Of a stretch of 54,055 nt of DNA, positions 28,152-38,827 are shown one piece after another. Source of the stretch: Herbidospora galbida (GTDB taxonomy: Bacteria; Actinomycetota; Actinomycetes; Streptosporangiales; Streptosporangiaceae); assembly GCF_005233835.1 (NCBI RefSeq), contig NZ_SZQA01000044.1:1-54055 (forward strand). The letters run 5' to 3'. Position 1 is the first letter of the stretch. Every line of letters begins with the position of its first letter. The position numbers and the translations under genes are program-made. The notes under the pieces are model-generated. The model made no database searches, was not told the origin of the DNA, and was given only the letters and a program-made list of their open reading frames with translations.

Positions 28152-29231
28152 TTGCGCGGCGAGAACACCCATGGACGGGTCGCCGACCCGTCGAGTGTGA
28201 TCGCCATCGACGCCCTTCCCGACGGCGTCGTCGTGGTCGACGGCGACGGCGTCGTGGTGGCCGTGAACAAGGCGGCCGAACGCCTGACCGGGCTGCACCG
28301 CAAGACGTCCCCCGGGCGTCACGTGGGCGACGTGCTCCCGTTGCGCGACGCCGAGGGGCGCGACTGGTGGAAGTGGCTCGACCCCCGGGGCGGCCTGTCC
28401 ATCCGGTCCCGCCAGGTCGAACTCCCGCTTCAGCTCGACGGCCGCGACCTGCTGGTCACGGCGGCCTTCGTGCGCATGCCCGCGCGAGCCGGCCGGGTGA
28501 TCCGCGTGGTGATCACCCTGCGCGACGCCGCGGCGCGCCGCCGCCTGGAGCGCAGCCGGGCCGACCTCGTCTCGACCGTGGCCCACGAGCTGCGCTCGCC
28601 GCTGACCAGCGTGAAGGGCTTCACCGCCACGCTGCTGGCCAAGTGGGACCGGTTCAACGACGCCCAGAAGCTCGTCATGCTCCAGACGGTCAACTCCGAC
28701 GCCGACCGGGTGACCCGGCTGATCACCGAACTGCTCGACGTCTCCCGCATCGAGTCGGGGCGGCTGGAGATCCGGCGGCAGGTCGTCGACATCCCCGCCC
28801 GCGCGCGGCGCATCATCGCCGGCCGCGTGGCCGCCGGTGAGTCCGAAGACCGGTTCTCCCTCACGGTGACGGGCGACCTCCCGGAGATGTGGCTCGACCA
28901 GGACAAGATGGATCAAATCCTCGGCAACCTGGTCGAAAACGCGGTGCGACACGGCGGCGGTAAGGTGACAATCGTCGTAGAGCCCGTCGAATGGGGAGTG
29001 GCCGTGTCCGTGCGTGACCAGGGTGAGGGTGTCAAACCCGAGCTGGCCTCGCGCGTCTTCCGCCAGTTCTGGCGCGGCAACGACCGCCGCCGCGGCGGCA
29101 CCGGCCTCGGCCTCTTCATCGTGAAGGGCCTCGTGGAGGCCCACGGCGGCACCATCACCGTCGAACGCGCCCCCGGCGGCGGCGCGGAATTCCGATTTAT
29201 CATGCCCACCGGGCAACCCGACTTCGCATAA
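28152..29231 (+). CDS. Cytoplasmic PAS-domain sensor histidine kinase
   Basis: A 359-residue kinase with no membrane segment. It has a PAS domain at about residues 15-110 (IDALPDGVVVVDGDGVVVAV), a HisKA domain with phospho-acceptor His145 in VAHELRSPLTSVKGF, an N box LGNLVENAVRHG, G1 DQGEGV and G2 GGTGLGLFIVKGLVEAHGG, all intact. TTG 28152 is chosen because GGAGGGG precedes it by four bases; earlier in-frame starts lack an SD. No response regulator is adjacent, so the partner is unknown. The gene lies between the TrmH gene and pheST, as in other actinomycetes. The signal could be a cytoplasmic ligand or redox state, which is inference. Confidence 0.92.
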   Translation: MRGENTHGRVADPSSVIAIDALPDGVVVVDGDGVVVAVNKAAERLTGLHRKTSPGRHVGDVLPLRDAEGRDWWKWLDPRGGLSIRSRQVELPLQLDGRDLLVTAAFVRMPARAGRVIRVVITLRDAAARRRLERSRADLVSTVAHELRSPLTSVKGFTATLLAKWDRFNDAQKLVMLQTVNSDADRVTRLITELLDVSRIESGRLEIRRQVVDIPARARRIIAGRVAAGESEDRFSLTVTGDLPEMWLDQDKMDQILGNLVENAVRHGGGKVTIVVEPVEWGVAVSVRDQGEGVKPELASRVFRQFWRGNDRRRGGTGLGLFIVKGLVEAHGGTITVERAPGGGAEFRFIMPTGQPDFA

Positions 29232-30584
<1,353 letters not shown>

Positions 30585-30585
<1 letters not shown>

Positions 30586-33137
30586 TGAAGGTCCCGCTTT
30601 CGTGGCTGCGGGAGTACGTCGATCTCCCGCCCGTCACCGCGCACGAGATCGCCGACAAGCTCACCGCCGCCGGTCTCAAGCTGGAGGCCATCGCCTCCCA
30701 CGGTCACGACCTGAAGAACGTCGTCGTGGGCCAGGTCATCGAGATCGAGGAGCTGACCGGCTTCAAGAAGCCGATCCGCCACTGCCTGGTCGACGTCGGC
30801 GAGGCCGAGCCACGTGAGATCGTCTGCGGCGCGACCAACTTCGCCGTCGGCGCGGTCGTCCCGGTCGCGCTGCCCGGCGCGGTCCTGCCGGGCGGCTTCG
30901 AGATCGCCTCACGCAAGACCTACGGCCGCCTGTCCGACGGCATGATCTGCTCCGAGGCCGAGCTCGGCATCGCCGAGTCCTCGCCCGGCATCCTGCTGCT
31001 GCCCGCCGACACCCCCCTTGGGGCCGACGTCGTGGAGCTGCTGGGCCTGCGTGACGACGTACTGGAACTGGAGATCACCCCCGACTGCGGCTACGCGCTG
31101 TCGATCCGTGGCGTGGCCCGCGAGGCGGCGACCGCGTTCGGCGTGCCGTTCCGCGACCCGGCCGCGCTGGAGCTCCCGGCCACCGACGGGGTCACCCACC
31201 CCGCCGAGATCGGCGACCCGACGGCCTGCGACCGGTTCGTGCTGCGCGCGGTGTCGGGGTTCGACCCGTCCGCCGAGTCGCCGCTGTGGATGCGGGTGCG
31301 GCTCACGCGGGCCGGCATGCGGCCGGTCTCGCTGGCCGTCGACGTCACCAACTACGTGATGCTGGAGCTCGGCCAGCCGCTCCACGCGTTCGACAGGAAC
31401 ACTATCCAGGGCGGCATCGTGGTGCGCCGCGCCCTGCCGGGCGAGCGCCTGGAGACCCTCGACCACGTCACCCGTGACCTGGCCGAAGACGACATCCTGA
31501 TCACCGACGACTCGGGCGCGATCGGCCTGGCCGGCACCATGGGCGGCCTGTCGACCGAGATCTCCGACTCGACGACCGACATCGTCATCGAGGCGGCCCA
31601 CTTCTCGGCCACCGGCGTGGCCCGCATGTCGCGGCGGCACAACCTGGTGTCCGAGGCGTCCAAGCGCTTCGAGCGCGGCGTCGACCGCGAGCTGCCGCTC
31701 GCGGCGTCGTGGCGCGCGGTGCAGCTCCTCACCGAGCTGGGCGACGGCGTGGCCGAGCCCGGGGTGACCCATGCGCAGGCCGACGTGGCCCCCGTGGCGA
31801 TCACCATCCCGTCGGGCCACCCGGCGCGGGTCGCGGGCGTGCCCTACACCCGCGAGACCGTGGTCACCCGCCTGGAGCAGATCGGCTGCCGCGTCGTCGA
31901 CGGCGTCGTCGAAGCCGCCGAGGGCGGTCGCGGCGTGGCCGCCACGGGCGTGGTGACCAGCGGCGACCTGGCCGCGAAGCTGGCCGTGAGCGGCGACGAC
32001 CCGATCACGGTCTACCCGCCGAGCTGGCGCCCCGACCTGACCGACCCCAACGACCTGGCCGAAGAGGTCATCCGGCTGGAGGGCTACGACACGCTGCCCT
32101 CGATCCTGCCGGGCGCCCCGGCGGGCGCGGGCCTGACCGAGACCCAGCGGCTGCGCCGCCGGGTCGGCCGTGCGCTGGCGCTGTCGGGCTACGTCGAGGT
32201 GCTGTCCTACCCGTTCATCGGCACCCGCGACCTCGACCACCTGCAGCTGCCCGCCGACGACGACCGCCGCCGGGCGACGCGGCTGGTCAACCCGCTCAGC
32301 GAAGACGAGCCGTTCATGCGGACGACGCTGCTGCCGGGCCTGCTCAAGACGCTGGTCCGCAACGTGGGGCGCGGCTTCACCGACCTGGCCCTGTTCGAGA
32401 CCGGCCTGGTCTACCGCCCCGGCGCCGACGCCCCGGAGACCGCGCCGATCCTGACGGTGGAACGCCGCCCGACCGACGAGGAACTGGCGCTGTTCACCGC
32501 CGCCCTGCCCGAGCAGCCGGTCCGCGTCGCGGCCGTCCTGGCCGGGGAGTTCGAGCGGTCGGGCTGGTGGGGCCAGGGCCGCGCCGCGACCTGGGCCGAC
32601 GCGATCGAGGCCGCCCGCGCGGTGGCCCGCGAGGCGGGCGTCACGTTGGATATCCGCGCTGACCAGCACGAGCCGTGGCACCCGGGCCGGTGCGCCGCGC
32701 TCTACGTCGGCGAGGTCCTCGTCGGCCACGCCGGCGAACTCCACCCGCGCGTGGTGGAGGCCTTCGGCCTGCCGAAGCGCACGGCGGCGATGGAGCTCGA
32801 ACTGTCCCGCCTGGCCGCCCCGGCTCCGGCGCAGACCCCGTCGATCTCCGCCTACCCGGTGGCGACCCAGGACGTCGCGCTGATCGTCCCCGCCGACACC
32901 CCGGTGTCGTCGGTGGAGGCCGCCCTGCGCGACGGCGCCGGCGACCTGCTGGAGTCGGTCCGCCTCTTCGACGTGTACGAGGGCGCGCAGGCCGGCGAGG
33001 GCAACAAGTCCCTGGCCTACACGCTGCGCTTCCGCGCCACCGACCGGACCCTGACGGCCGACGAGATCGCCGCCGCCCGTGACGCGGCGGTCGAACTGGC
33101 CGCCGCCCAGGTCGGAGCCCGCCTGCGCGGAGTGTGA
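30585..33137 (+). CDS. pheT: Phenylalanyl-tRNA synthetase beta subunit
   Basis: An 850-residue beta subunit that carries the editing site and tRNA-binding modules. It begins [15 protein letters not shown], followed by a tRNA-binding OB fold ([13 protein letters not shown]), the B3/B4 editing region ([18 protein letters not shown]), the B5 domain, a synthetase-like domain and the C-terminal FDX-ACB anticodon-binding domain ([24 protein letters not shown]). Length and order are normal. ATG 30585 overlaps the pheS stop. A strong terminator follows 17 bases after the stop. Confidence 0.96.
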
Positions 33138-33154
33138 ACCCGGCTGTGACGACG

Positions 33155-33195
33155 AAGGGGCGACGGGGGATTCCCCGTCGCCCCTTCTTGTCGTT
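33155..33195 (+). terminator. Strong intrinsic terminator after pheT
   Basis: A 15-bp perfect stem: gaaggggcgacgggg (33155-33169) with ccccgtcgccccttc (33174-33188), a 4-base loop gatt, and a T-rich tail (ttgtcgttt). It marks the left boundary of the accessory island. Confidence 0.92.
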
Positions 33196-33264
33196 TGGCA
33201 CCCGGAGGAAGAAAAGAACTCCCGCGTGGAAGAGGTGTTCTCCCCGGATAGCAGGGAGCACTAA

Positions 33265-33291
33265 GTAGGCGCGAGGTCACCGGCCTACGAT
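33265..33291 (+). promoter_or_regulatory. Promoter-like region with dyad before the first STAND gene
   Basis: gtaggc (33265-33270) and gcctac (33283-33288) form a perfect 6-bp inverted repeat with a 12-base spacer. Its right arm overlaps TACGAT (33286-33291), a fit to the -10 box. An operator over a promoter is plausible, but the -35 is not convincing. Confidence 0.4.
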
Positions 33292-33312
33292 GTCCCGGCC
33301 AAGGGGAGGCAG

Positions 33313-35100
33313 GTGATTGTCGTGTCCGGAGACGGGCTCGTCGGCAGAGACGCCGACGTCAACGGGATCGAGGAGGCCTTCCGGCACACCCGCCTGGTCA
33401 CCCTGACCGGGTCTCCCGGTGCCGGAAAGACCGCGCTCGCGAAGGTCGTCGCGGCCAGGCGCGGCGCGCGGGTGGTCGACGCCGACGCCGGGCCCTCTGC
33501 GCTGGCCGAGATCGGGGCGTCGGCAGACGGGCTCCTCGTCGTCGACGGCTGCGACCGGGAGCTGGAGCTGCTGGTGCCGTACATCGGGGTGATGCTGCAG
33601 CGGCAGCCGGGCCTGTCGGTGCTGGCGACCTGCCGCCAGTCGCTGGCGCTGCCGGGGGAGCGGGTGGTCGCGCTGCGCGAACTGGCCCCCGAGCACCGCG
33701 TCGAACTCCTCGACCGGCTGGGCGTGACGGCGCCGCCCGAGCTCCTGCGGCAGGTCGACGGGCTGCCGCTGACGCTGGTGCTGCTGGCGGCGGCGCTGAG
33801 ACGAGGCGAGACCGAGGGTCCGCTGCTCGACCTGCTCTGGGACCCCGACCACGACGGCCCGCTGCGCCACGCCGCCATGCGGACCGCGATCGGCTGGAGT
33901 CACGAGCACTGCACGCCCGACGAACGGCTCGTCTGGGCCCGCGCCTCGGTGTTCGACGGTGGCTTCGACCTGGAGGCCGCGCAGGTCGTCTGCGGCGACG
34001 ACGACGTGACCCCCGCCGTCGCCGCGCTGGTCGACAAGTCGCTCCTGGTGCGCTCGGAGACCACCGAGGGCGTGCGGTTCCACCTGCCCGCGACCGTCCG
34101 CGCCTTCGGCGCCGAGTGGCTCGGGAGGGCAGGTGAGCGAGAGGTGACCGAACACCTCCACTTTCGTCACTATCGCGCCCTCGCCCGGCGGGCCGAGGCC
34201 GAATGGCAGGGCGGGCAGCTGCGCTGGTACCGGCGCATGCGCCTGGAACGCGGCAACCTCGTCAAGGCCCTCGACTCCCGGCTGACCGACGCCGAGGGCG
34301 CCGACGACGCCCAGGACCTGGCCGGCACCCTGTGGTTCCTGTGGGCCTGCTGCGGTCTCCAGCGGGAGGGCGCCGAGCAGCTGGCCCGCGTCCGGCGGGC
34401 GGGCGGTTCCCCGGGCCCGGAACAGGACAAGGCGCTCTGGACCGCCGCCTGGCTGCATGCCGCGCTGGGCGACCCCGACGCGGCCGAAGAGGCCCTCTTC
34501 GCCTGTACGAACCAGGGCCCGCCCCGCCTGACCCAGGTCTCGGCGTGGGTGGCCGCCCAGCGGGGCGCCTACCCCGAGGCGCTGCGGCTGATCAGAGACG
34601 CCCGCGAGGGCCACCGCAGAGACGCCGACCTGTTCCCGGGCTTCCTGCCGAGCTACACGGTCATCGCCACGGCCCTGCTGCGCATGGGCGACCTGCCCGG
34701 CGCGGTACGGGTCCTCCGCGAGGGCCGCGAGCTGTGCGTGACGACCGGCGAGATCTGGACCCGCTCCCACCTCGACCACCTGCTCGCCCAGGCCGCCCTC
34801 CTCCGGGGCGACGTCCGGGGCGCCCTGACCTCGGCCCGCGACGCCCTGACGCTGGCCCGCCAGTTCGGCGACACCGCCGCGTCGGCGGCCGGGGTGGAAC
34901 TGGTCGGCGTCCTCACCGGGAACGGCGCGCTGCTGGCGTCGGCCGACCTCGCGTGGGCAGGGATGGACGGGCTCCGGTCACCCGTCCTGACCGAGATCAG
35001 AGACCGCTCCCCGGCGACTGCCGACGCGCCCGGCCTCGGGCTCGACGACGCCGTCGACCTGGCCCTGACCGCAGACGAGCCGACCGGATGGGAGGCCTGA
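33313..35100 (+). CDS. STAND-type ATPase with TPR-like C terminus, no output domain (copy 1)
   Basis: A 595-residue protein built like the ATPase core of LuxR/AfsR-type regulators. It has Walker A GSPGAGKTA at about 33-41, a shortened nucleotide-binding region, a Walker B-like LLVVDGCD near 74-81, the GLPL motif (VDGLPLTLVLLAA), the winged-helix-like segment GWSHEHCTPDERLVWARASV and VDKSLLVRSE, then helical TPR-like repeats to the end. It has neither an N-terminal SARP domain nor a C-terminal LuxR HTH, so how it would signal is unknown. GTG 33313 lies 3 bases from GGAGG; GTG 33322 (12 bases away) is an alternative start. It overlaps copy 2, and the two share diagnostic stretches. Confidence 0.82.
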   Translation: MIVVSGDGLVGRDADVNGIEEAFRHTRLVTLTGSPGAGKTALAKVVAARRGARVVDADAGPSALAEIGASADGLLVVDGCDRELELLVPYIGVMLQRQPGLSVLATCRQSLALPGERVVALRELAPEHRVELLDRLGVTAPPELLRQVDGLPLTLVLLAAALRRGETEGPLLDLLWDPDHDGPLRHAAMRTAIGWSHEHCTPDERLVWARASVFDGGFDLEAAQVVCGDDDVTPAVAALVDKSLLVRSETTEGVRFHLPATVRAFGAEWLGRAGEREVTEHLHFRHYRALARRAEAEWQGGQLRWYRRMRLERGNLVKALDSRLTDAEGADDAQDLAGTLWFLWACCGLQREGAEQLARVRRAGGSPGPEQDKALWTAAWLHAALGDPDAAEEALFACTNQGPPRLTQVSAWVAAQRGAYPEALRLIRDAREGHRRDADLFPGFLPSYTVIATALLRMGDLPGAVRVLREGRELCVTTGEIWTRSHLDHLLAQAALLRGDVRGALTSARDALTLARQFGDTAASAAGVELVGVLTGNGALLASADLAWAGMDGLRSPVLTEIRDRSPATADAPGLGLDDAVDLALTADEPTGWEA

Positions 35101-37133
35101 TGACCGTCAACCTGCCTGCCGAGACCAGCAGCTTCATCGGGCGCAAGGACGAACTCGACCGGCTGGCCGGGCTGATGACCGAATCGCGCCTGGTGACGGT
35201 CACCGGGCCGCCCGGGGTCGGCAAGACCCGCATCGCGCTGCGGGCCGCCGCCGACTGCGCCGATGGCTATCCCGACGGGGCCTGGTTCGCCGAACTGTCC
35301 CCCGAGCAGGACGCCAACCTGCTGGCCAGCGTCGTGGCCCGGTCGCTGGGGCTGCGCGAGCAGTCGACCCGGCCCTACGAACAGGTGCTGGCCGAATACC
35401 TGGCCGGGAAGCGGCTGCTGCTCGTCCTGGACACCTGCGAACACCTCGTCGGCGCCTGCGCCGCCCTCGTCGACGGCCTGCTCGACGTGGCGCCAGGCCT
35501 GCAGGTGCTGGCGACCAGCAGGGTTCCCCTCGACGTACCGTCAGAGAAGATCTTGGAGGTCGCCCCCTTCGCCCGGCCCGAGCCCGAGTCCGACGACCTG
35601 CTCGGCTACGACGCGGTACGCCTGTTCGTCGAACGGGCACGCGACCGGGTCCCCGGCTGGCAGGCGGGCGACAGCGCGCTCATGGCGGTCGGACGCCTGT
35701 GCCGCCGCCTCGACGGCATCCCTCTCGGCATCGAGCTGGCCGCGGGCCACCTGCACGCCCTCTCGGCCGAGGAACTGGCCGACCGGCTCACCGACCCCTT
35801 CGACCTGCTGACCGCCGGATACCGGGGCGGCCCGGCCCGGCACCGGAGCTTCCGCACCGCCGTCGGGTGGAGCCACGAGCTGTGCACCCCGCAGGAACGG
35901 CTGCTCTGGGCCCGCCTGTCGGTGTTCGCCGGCTCGTTCGAGGAGAAGACCGCCCAGGCCGTCTGCGCCGACGACCGCCTGCCCGACGTGGGGCGGGTGC
36001 TGGCCGAACTGGTCCGCAAGTCGATCGTCGTCCGGAAGGGCGACCGGCACCGGCTGCTCGACGGCATCCGCGAATACGGCCGCGAGTGGCTGCGCGAACT
36101 CGGCGAGGAACGGGTGATGCGCACCGCCCACCTGGCCCACTACCGGATGATGGCCGCCCGCCTCGACCGCGAGTGGTACGGCCCCGACCAGCTCGCCTGG
36201 GCCGACTGGGCGGAGGCCGACCAGGCCGAGCTCCGCCTCGCGCTCGACTACGGGATCAGCCACGGCGGCACCGCCTGCCTCGACCTGGTCTCGTCGTGCT
36301 GGATCATCTGGGGCGCCCTCGGCCAGATGCGCGAGGGCCGCTACTTCGTCGAACGGGCGCTGGCCGCCGGCCCCCGCGAAGGCTCCTCCTACGCGCGGGC
36401 GCTGTGGGTACTCGGCTGGATCACTCTGTTCCAGGGCGACATGGGCCTGGCCGAACGCAGCTCCCAGCAGTCCCTCGCCGAGGCCCGCCGCATCGGCGAC
36501 GTGGAGGCGATGGGCCACGCGCTGGTCCGGCTCGGGGGAGTGCGCCTGTTCAGCGGCGCCCCGCAGAAGGTCGAAGAGCTCATGCACGAGGCCCGCGCCC
36601 ACCTGGCGGCGGCGGGCGCGGCCGACACGATCGACGACCTGGTGATGGACGGCGGCCAGGCCATGGCCTTCATCTTCCTCGGCGACCTCACCCGCGCCTG
36701 GGGCGTCCTCCAGGACATGCACGCGAAGTCACGGCGCAGGGGCGAGATCTGGATGCGCGCCTTCGGCGACCTGTTCCGATCGCAGCTGATGCTGGCCCGC
36801 GACGAGGTCCACGACGCCGACCTCGCCGGCCGCGAGTCACTGGCGGTGAAGTGGCGGCTGAACGACGTCCTCGGCGTCGCGATGGGCGCCGACCACCTGG
36901 CGACGGTGACGATGGCCAAGGGAGACGCCCGCTCGGCGGCCTGGATGCACGGCGCGGCCGAACGGCTGTGGCTGACGTTCGGCCTGACGGCGATGGGATC
37001 GGACGAACTCGCCGCCCCCCGGGTCGCGACGGCGGAACGGGCGCGGCTGGTGCTGGGTGACGAGGGATACGAGCGGGCCTTCGAGGAGGGGTTCGCGGCG
37101 TCGATGGAGGAGGTGCGCGAACGCCTGTCCTAA
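35100..37133 (+). CDS. STAND-type ATPase with TPR-like C terminus, no output domain (copy 2)
   Basis: A 677-residue paralogue of the preceding protein and closer to the LuxR-associated ATPase consensus. It opens with the usual LPAETSSFIGRKDELDRLAG, then has Walker A GPPGVGKTR at about 36-44, Walker B LLLVLDTCEHL near 106-116, LQVLATSRVPL, a GLPL-like LDGIPLGIELAAG, GWSHELCTPQERLLWARLSV and VRKSIVVRK, and TPR-like helices with a final ERLWLTFGL segment. Where such regulators normally continue into a LuxR HTH, this one stops. The ATG overlaps the previous TGA, so the two are translated together and may form a complex, which is inference. It converges on the TIR gene with stops overlapping by 4 bases. 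Confidence 0.85.
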   Translation: MTVNLPAETSSFIGRKDELDRLAGLMTESRLVTVTGPPGVGKTRIALRAAADCADGYPDGAWFAELSPEQDANLLASVVARSLGLREQSTRPYEQVLAEYLAGKRLLLVLDTCEHLVGACAALVDGLLDVAPGLQVLATSRVPLDVPSEKILEVAPFARPEPESDDLLGYDAVRLFVERARDRVPGWQAGDSALMAVGRLCRRLDGIPLGIELAAGHLHALSAEELADRLTDPFDLLTAGYRGGPARHRSFRTAVGWSHELCTPQERLLWARLSVFAGSFEEKTAQAVCADDRLPDVGRVLAELVRKSIVVRKGDRHRLLDGIREYGREWLRELGEERVMRTAHLAHYRMMAARLDREWYGPDQLAWADWAEADQAELRLALDYGISHGGTACLDLVSSCWIIWGALGQMREGRYFVERALAAGPREGSSYARALWVLGWITLFQGDMGLAERSSQQSLAEARRIGDVEAMGHALVRLGGVRLFSGAPQKVEELMHEARAHLAAAGAADTIDDLVMDGGQAMAFIFLGDLTRAWGVLQDMHAKSRRRGEIWMRAFGDLFRSQLMLARDEVHDADLAGRESLAVKWRLNDVLGVAMGADHLATVTMAKGDARSAAWMHGAAERLWLTFGLTAMGSDELAAPRVATAERARLVLGDEGYERAFEEGFAASMEEVRERLS

Positions 37134-38251
37134 CGGGAATGATTACGAACCAATTCCTGCAGCTCGTCCGTCAGTTCCTCGGCGATGTCGGCGGTACGAG
37201 AGATGACGAGGGACGATTCGAGGTAGGAGTCCAGGCCAGTGGTGAAGGGCGTCGATCCACCGGCAGTGGACCGAGGTACCCCGCCAACGGTGGAATAGAG
37301 GACGGCGGTCGGCACCAGTTTGGTCGGCGGAAGCGCGATTTTGACCAGGGTGTCGAAAAGAAGCCGCAACCGGGTTCGGACATCGGCCGGATCGAAGACG
37401 TATTCCGGCTTTTCCGCAGGAATCGATGTCCAGGCGAATCGGTGGCCGGTCGCCGTGAACGTGAGACCTCTTTGACCTTCCGCGCTCACGTCATCGGCCA
37501 GAGCCCATGCCGCGCCCAGGGAAAGTCCCGACTTCAATCCCCGCCTCTTGGTGAAAAGGGACGTCTCACATCCGATTTCGATGAGCCGATCAGGAAGGTT
37601 CGCACTCGGAGACGTCGCGATCGCGTTCTCGGTCGATACCGGGATGAGGTGGGCTTCCAGCCGAACCCCCCGGACGTCCCCGACGATCGCGGTCGCTCTC
37701 TCGCCCACCGCCACGTACTGCCGGTGCGGCAGCCAGGGAAGAGGCGCCGACGCCGCTCGTCCGGGGAATGCGGGCACGCCGGGAGACGGATCGGAACTGG
37801 GCGGGCCGGGGAAGGGCGGCGCGGAGGTGGGTTTCTGCCTTTCGGGCCGGACGCCGGCGAGGAGTTCCTTCAGGGCCGCGGACTCTTCGAGGTTCATCAG
37901 CCTGATCTGGATGATCGCGGCCAGCATGCCCTTGGGGTCGCACGGGCGGACCATGACGGGAATTATCTCCCGGTTCAGGCCGCGCGGATCGGCCGCGAAC
38001 ATCGCGGCCCATTCGGGGGCGGTGAAATCAGACGTGAGGTAGTCGGGCGAGAGGACCATGATCACGGATTTCGCCTTCTCGGTGGCCTCCTGCATTTTCA
38101 GCACGAAGTTCGCGCCGGCGCGGAAGTCCCATCGTTGAATGATGGTGGTGTAATCGGCGCTTTCGAGATGCCAGGCGATCCACTCGGCCCAGGCGAGATC
38201 CGCCTGGTTGTAGGAGATGAAGAAGTCTCGCTTTTCTTCGCCCACGGACAT
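37130..38251 (-). CDS. TIR-domain protein with an uncharacterised C-terminal domain
   Basis: A 373-residue protein with an N-terminal TIR domain (about 8-140): FFISYNQADLAWAEWIA, BB-loop-like WDFRAGANF (41-49), and LSPDYLTSDFTAPEW, whose Glu80 sits where NAD-cleaving bacterial TIRs carry their catalytic Glu. A Pro/Ser-rich linker (about 140-170) leads to ~200 residues I do not recognise. Bacterial TIR proteins often act as NADases in anti-phage defence or make nucleotide signals; whether this one is active is inference. The DNA is lower in GC than its neighbours (two 60-base lines counted at 57-58% against 77% in the preceding gene), suggesting transfer. The orphan gene at 38306 lies 54 bases upstream on the same strand. 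Confidence 0.88.
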   Translation of the reverse strand: MSVGEEKRDFFISYNQADLAWAEWIAWHLESADYTTIIQRWDFRAGANFVLKMQEATEKAKSVIMVLSPDYLTSDFTAPEWAAMFAADPRGLNREIIPVMVRPCDPKGMLAAIIQIRLMNLEESAALKELLAGVRPERQKPTSAPPFPGPPSSDPSPGVPAFPGRAASAPLPWLPHRQYVAVGERATAIVGDVRGVRLEAHLIPVSTENAIATSPSANLPDRLIEIGCETSLFTKRRGLKSGLSLGAAWALADDVSAEGQRGLTFTATGHRFAWTSIPAEKPEYVFDPADVRTRLRLLFDTLVKIALPPTKLVPTAVLYSTVGGVPRSTAGGSTPFTTGLDSYLESSLVISRTADIAEELTDELQELVRNHSR

Positions 38252-38305
38252 CTCTTTCCTTGCCGACCGGCCATCCTCACGCGGAATTCGCGTTCATGGT
38301 ATCGC

Positions 38306-38710
38306 TCAGCAGGGCGACGGACGGCCGGCCAGTACGGCGTCCATTCCGGCCGCCCAGATGACCGATTTCGCGTACGCCTCTTCCAGCGACGCCACCCCGG
38401 GAAAGACAGGAGCGCCGGTGATCCCGCCGAGTTCCGGTGCGAGCACACTCACCTGATAATCGGACCCGTCGAAATAGGCGAACAGCGTGTACGCCCGGCC
38501 CCGGCTCGTCTGAAATGAATACATCCACCCCGGCGCCCCCGCGCGTTCGACGAACACCGTGTTGCGCGGCATGTGGGAGGCCGCGTGCCACGCCTCGCCC
38601 GCCCCCTGCACCCGGGAGAGCGGCTGGTCAGGGGGTGCGTCCCCGGTGAAGATCTCCCCTTCGCGCCCCACGGTGACGTCGTGCCTCTCCTGGAGCCGCA
38701 TGAGATTCAT
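38306..38710 (-). CDS. Hypothetical protein upstream of the TIR gene
   Basis: A 134-residue protein that I do not recognise. It has no membrane segment or signal peptide. The middle part is rich in aromatic residues and beta-like (NTVFVERAGAPGWMYSF, RGRAYTLFAYFDGSDYQVSV), the last third is helical (SLEEAYAKSVIWAAGMDAVL), and it ends in Cys. GAGGAGAG precedes the ATG by about six bases, supporting a real gene. Its position 54 bases before the TIR gene, in the same direction, suggests co-transcription; it could be a regulator, inhibitor or target adaptor, but nothing in the sequence decides this. Confidence 0.7.
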   Translation of the reverse strand: MNLMRLQERHDVTVGREGEIFTGDAPPDQPLSRVQGAGEAWHAASHMPRNTVFVERAGAPGWMYSFQTSRGRAYTLFAYFDGSDYQVSVLAPELGGITGAPVFPGVASLEEAYAKSVIWAAGMDAVLAGRPSPC

Positions 38711-38827
38711 CTGGCCTCTCCTCGAAGATTTCTGTCACGCTTGAACTGAGTTTGCCGGGCCAGTCAGGAACAGGGCCGGGTTGCCAGGTTGACTCCCGCG
38801 AACGGGCAACCCTCCAAAGGGGGCGTG
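38711..38827. promoter_or_regulatory. Divergent control region between the TIR operon and the XRE gene
   Basis: A 117-base gap between divergent genes, so it should hold both promoters. It contains the inverted repeat gggttgcc (38778-38785) and ggcaaccc (38805-38812), 8 bp perfect, 19 bases apart, centred about 35 bases before the XRE start. This fits an operator or a leader hairpin. No clear -35/-10 pair was found on either strand. Confidence 0.5.

Noticed and set aside
33313-37133. Transcriptional regulators of the LuxR or SARP type
   Set aside because: No HTH was found at either end of either protein, so calling them DNA-binding would not be supported.
37139-38518. 459-codon plus-strand frame opposite the TIR gene
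   Set aside because: No SD, no family features, and the minus strand encodes a clear TIR domain.
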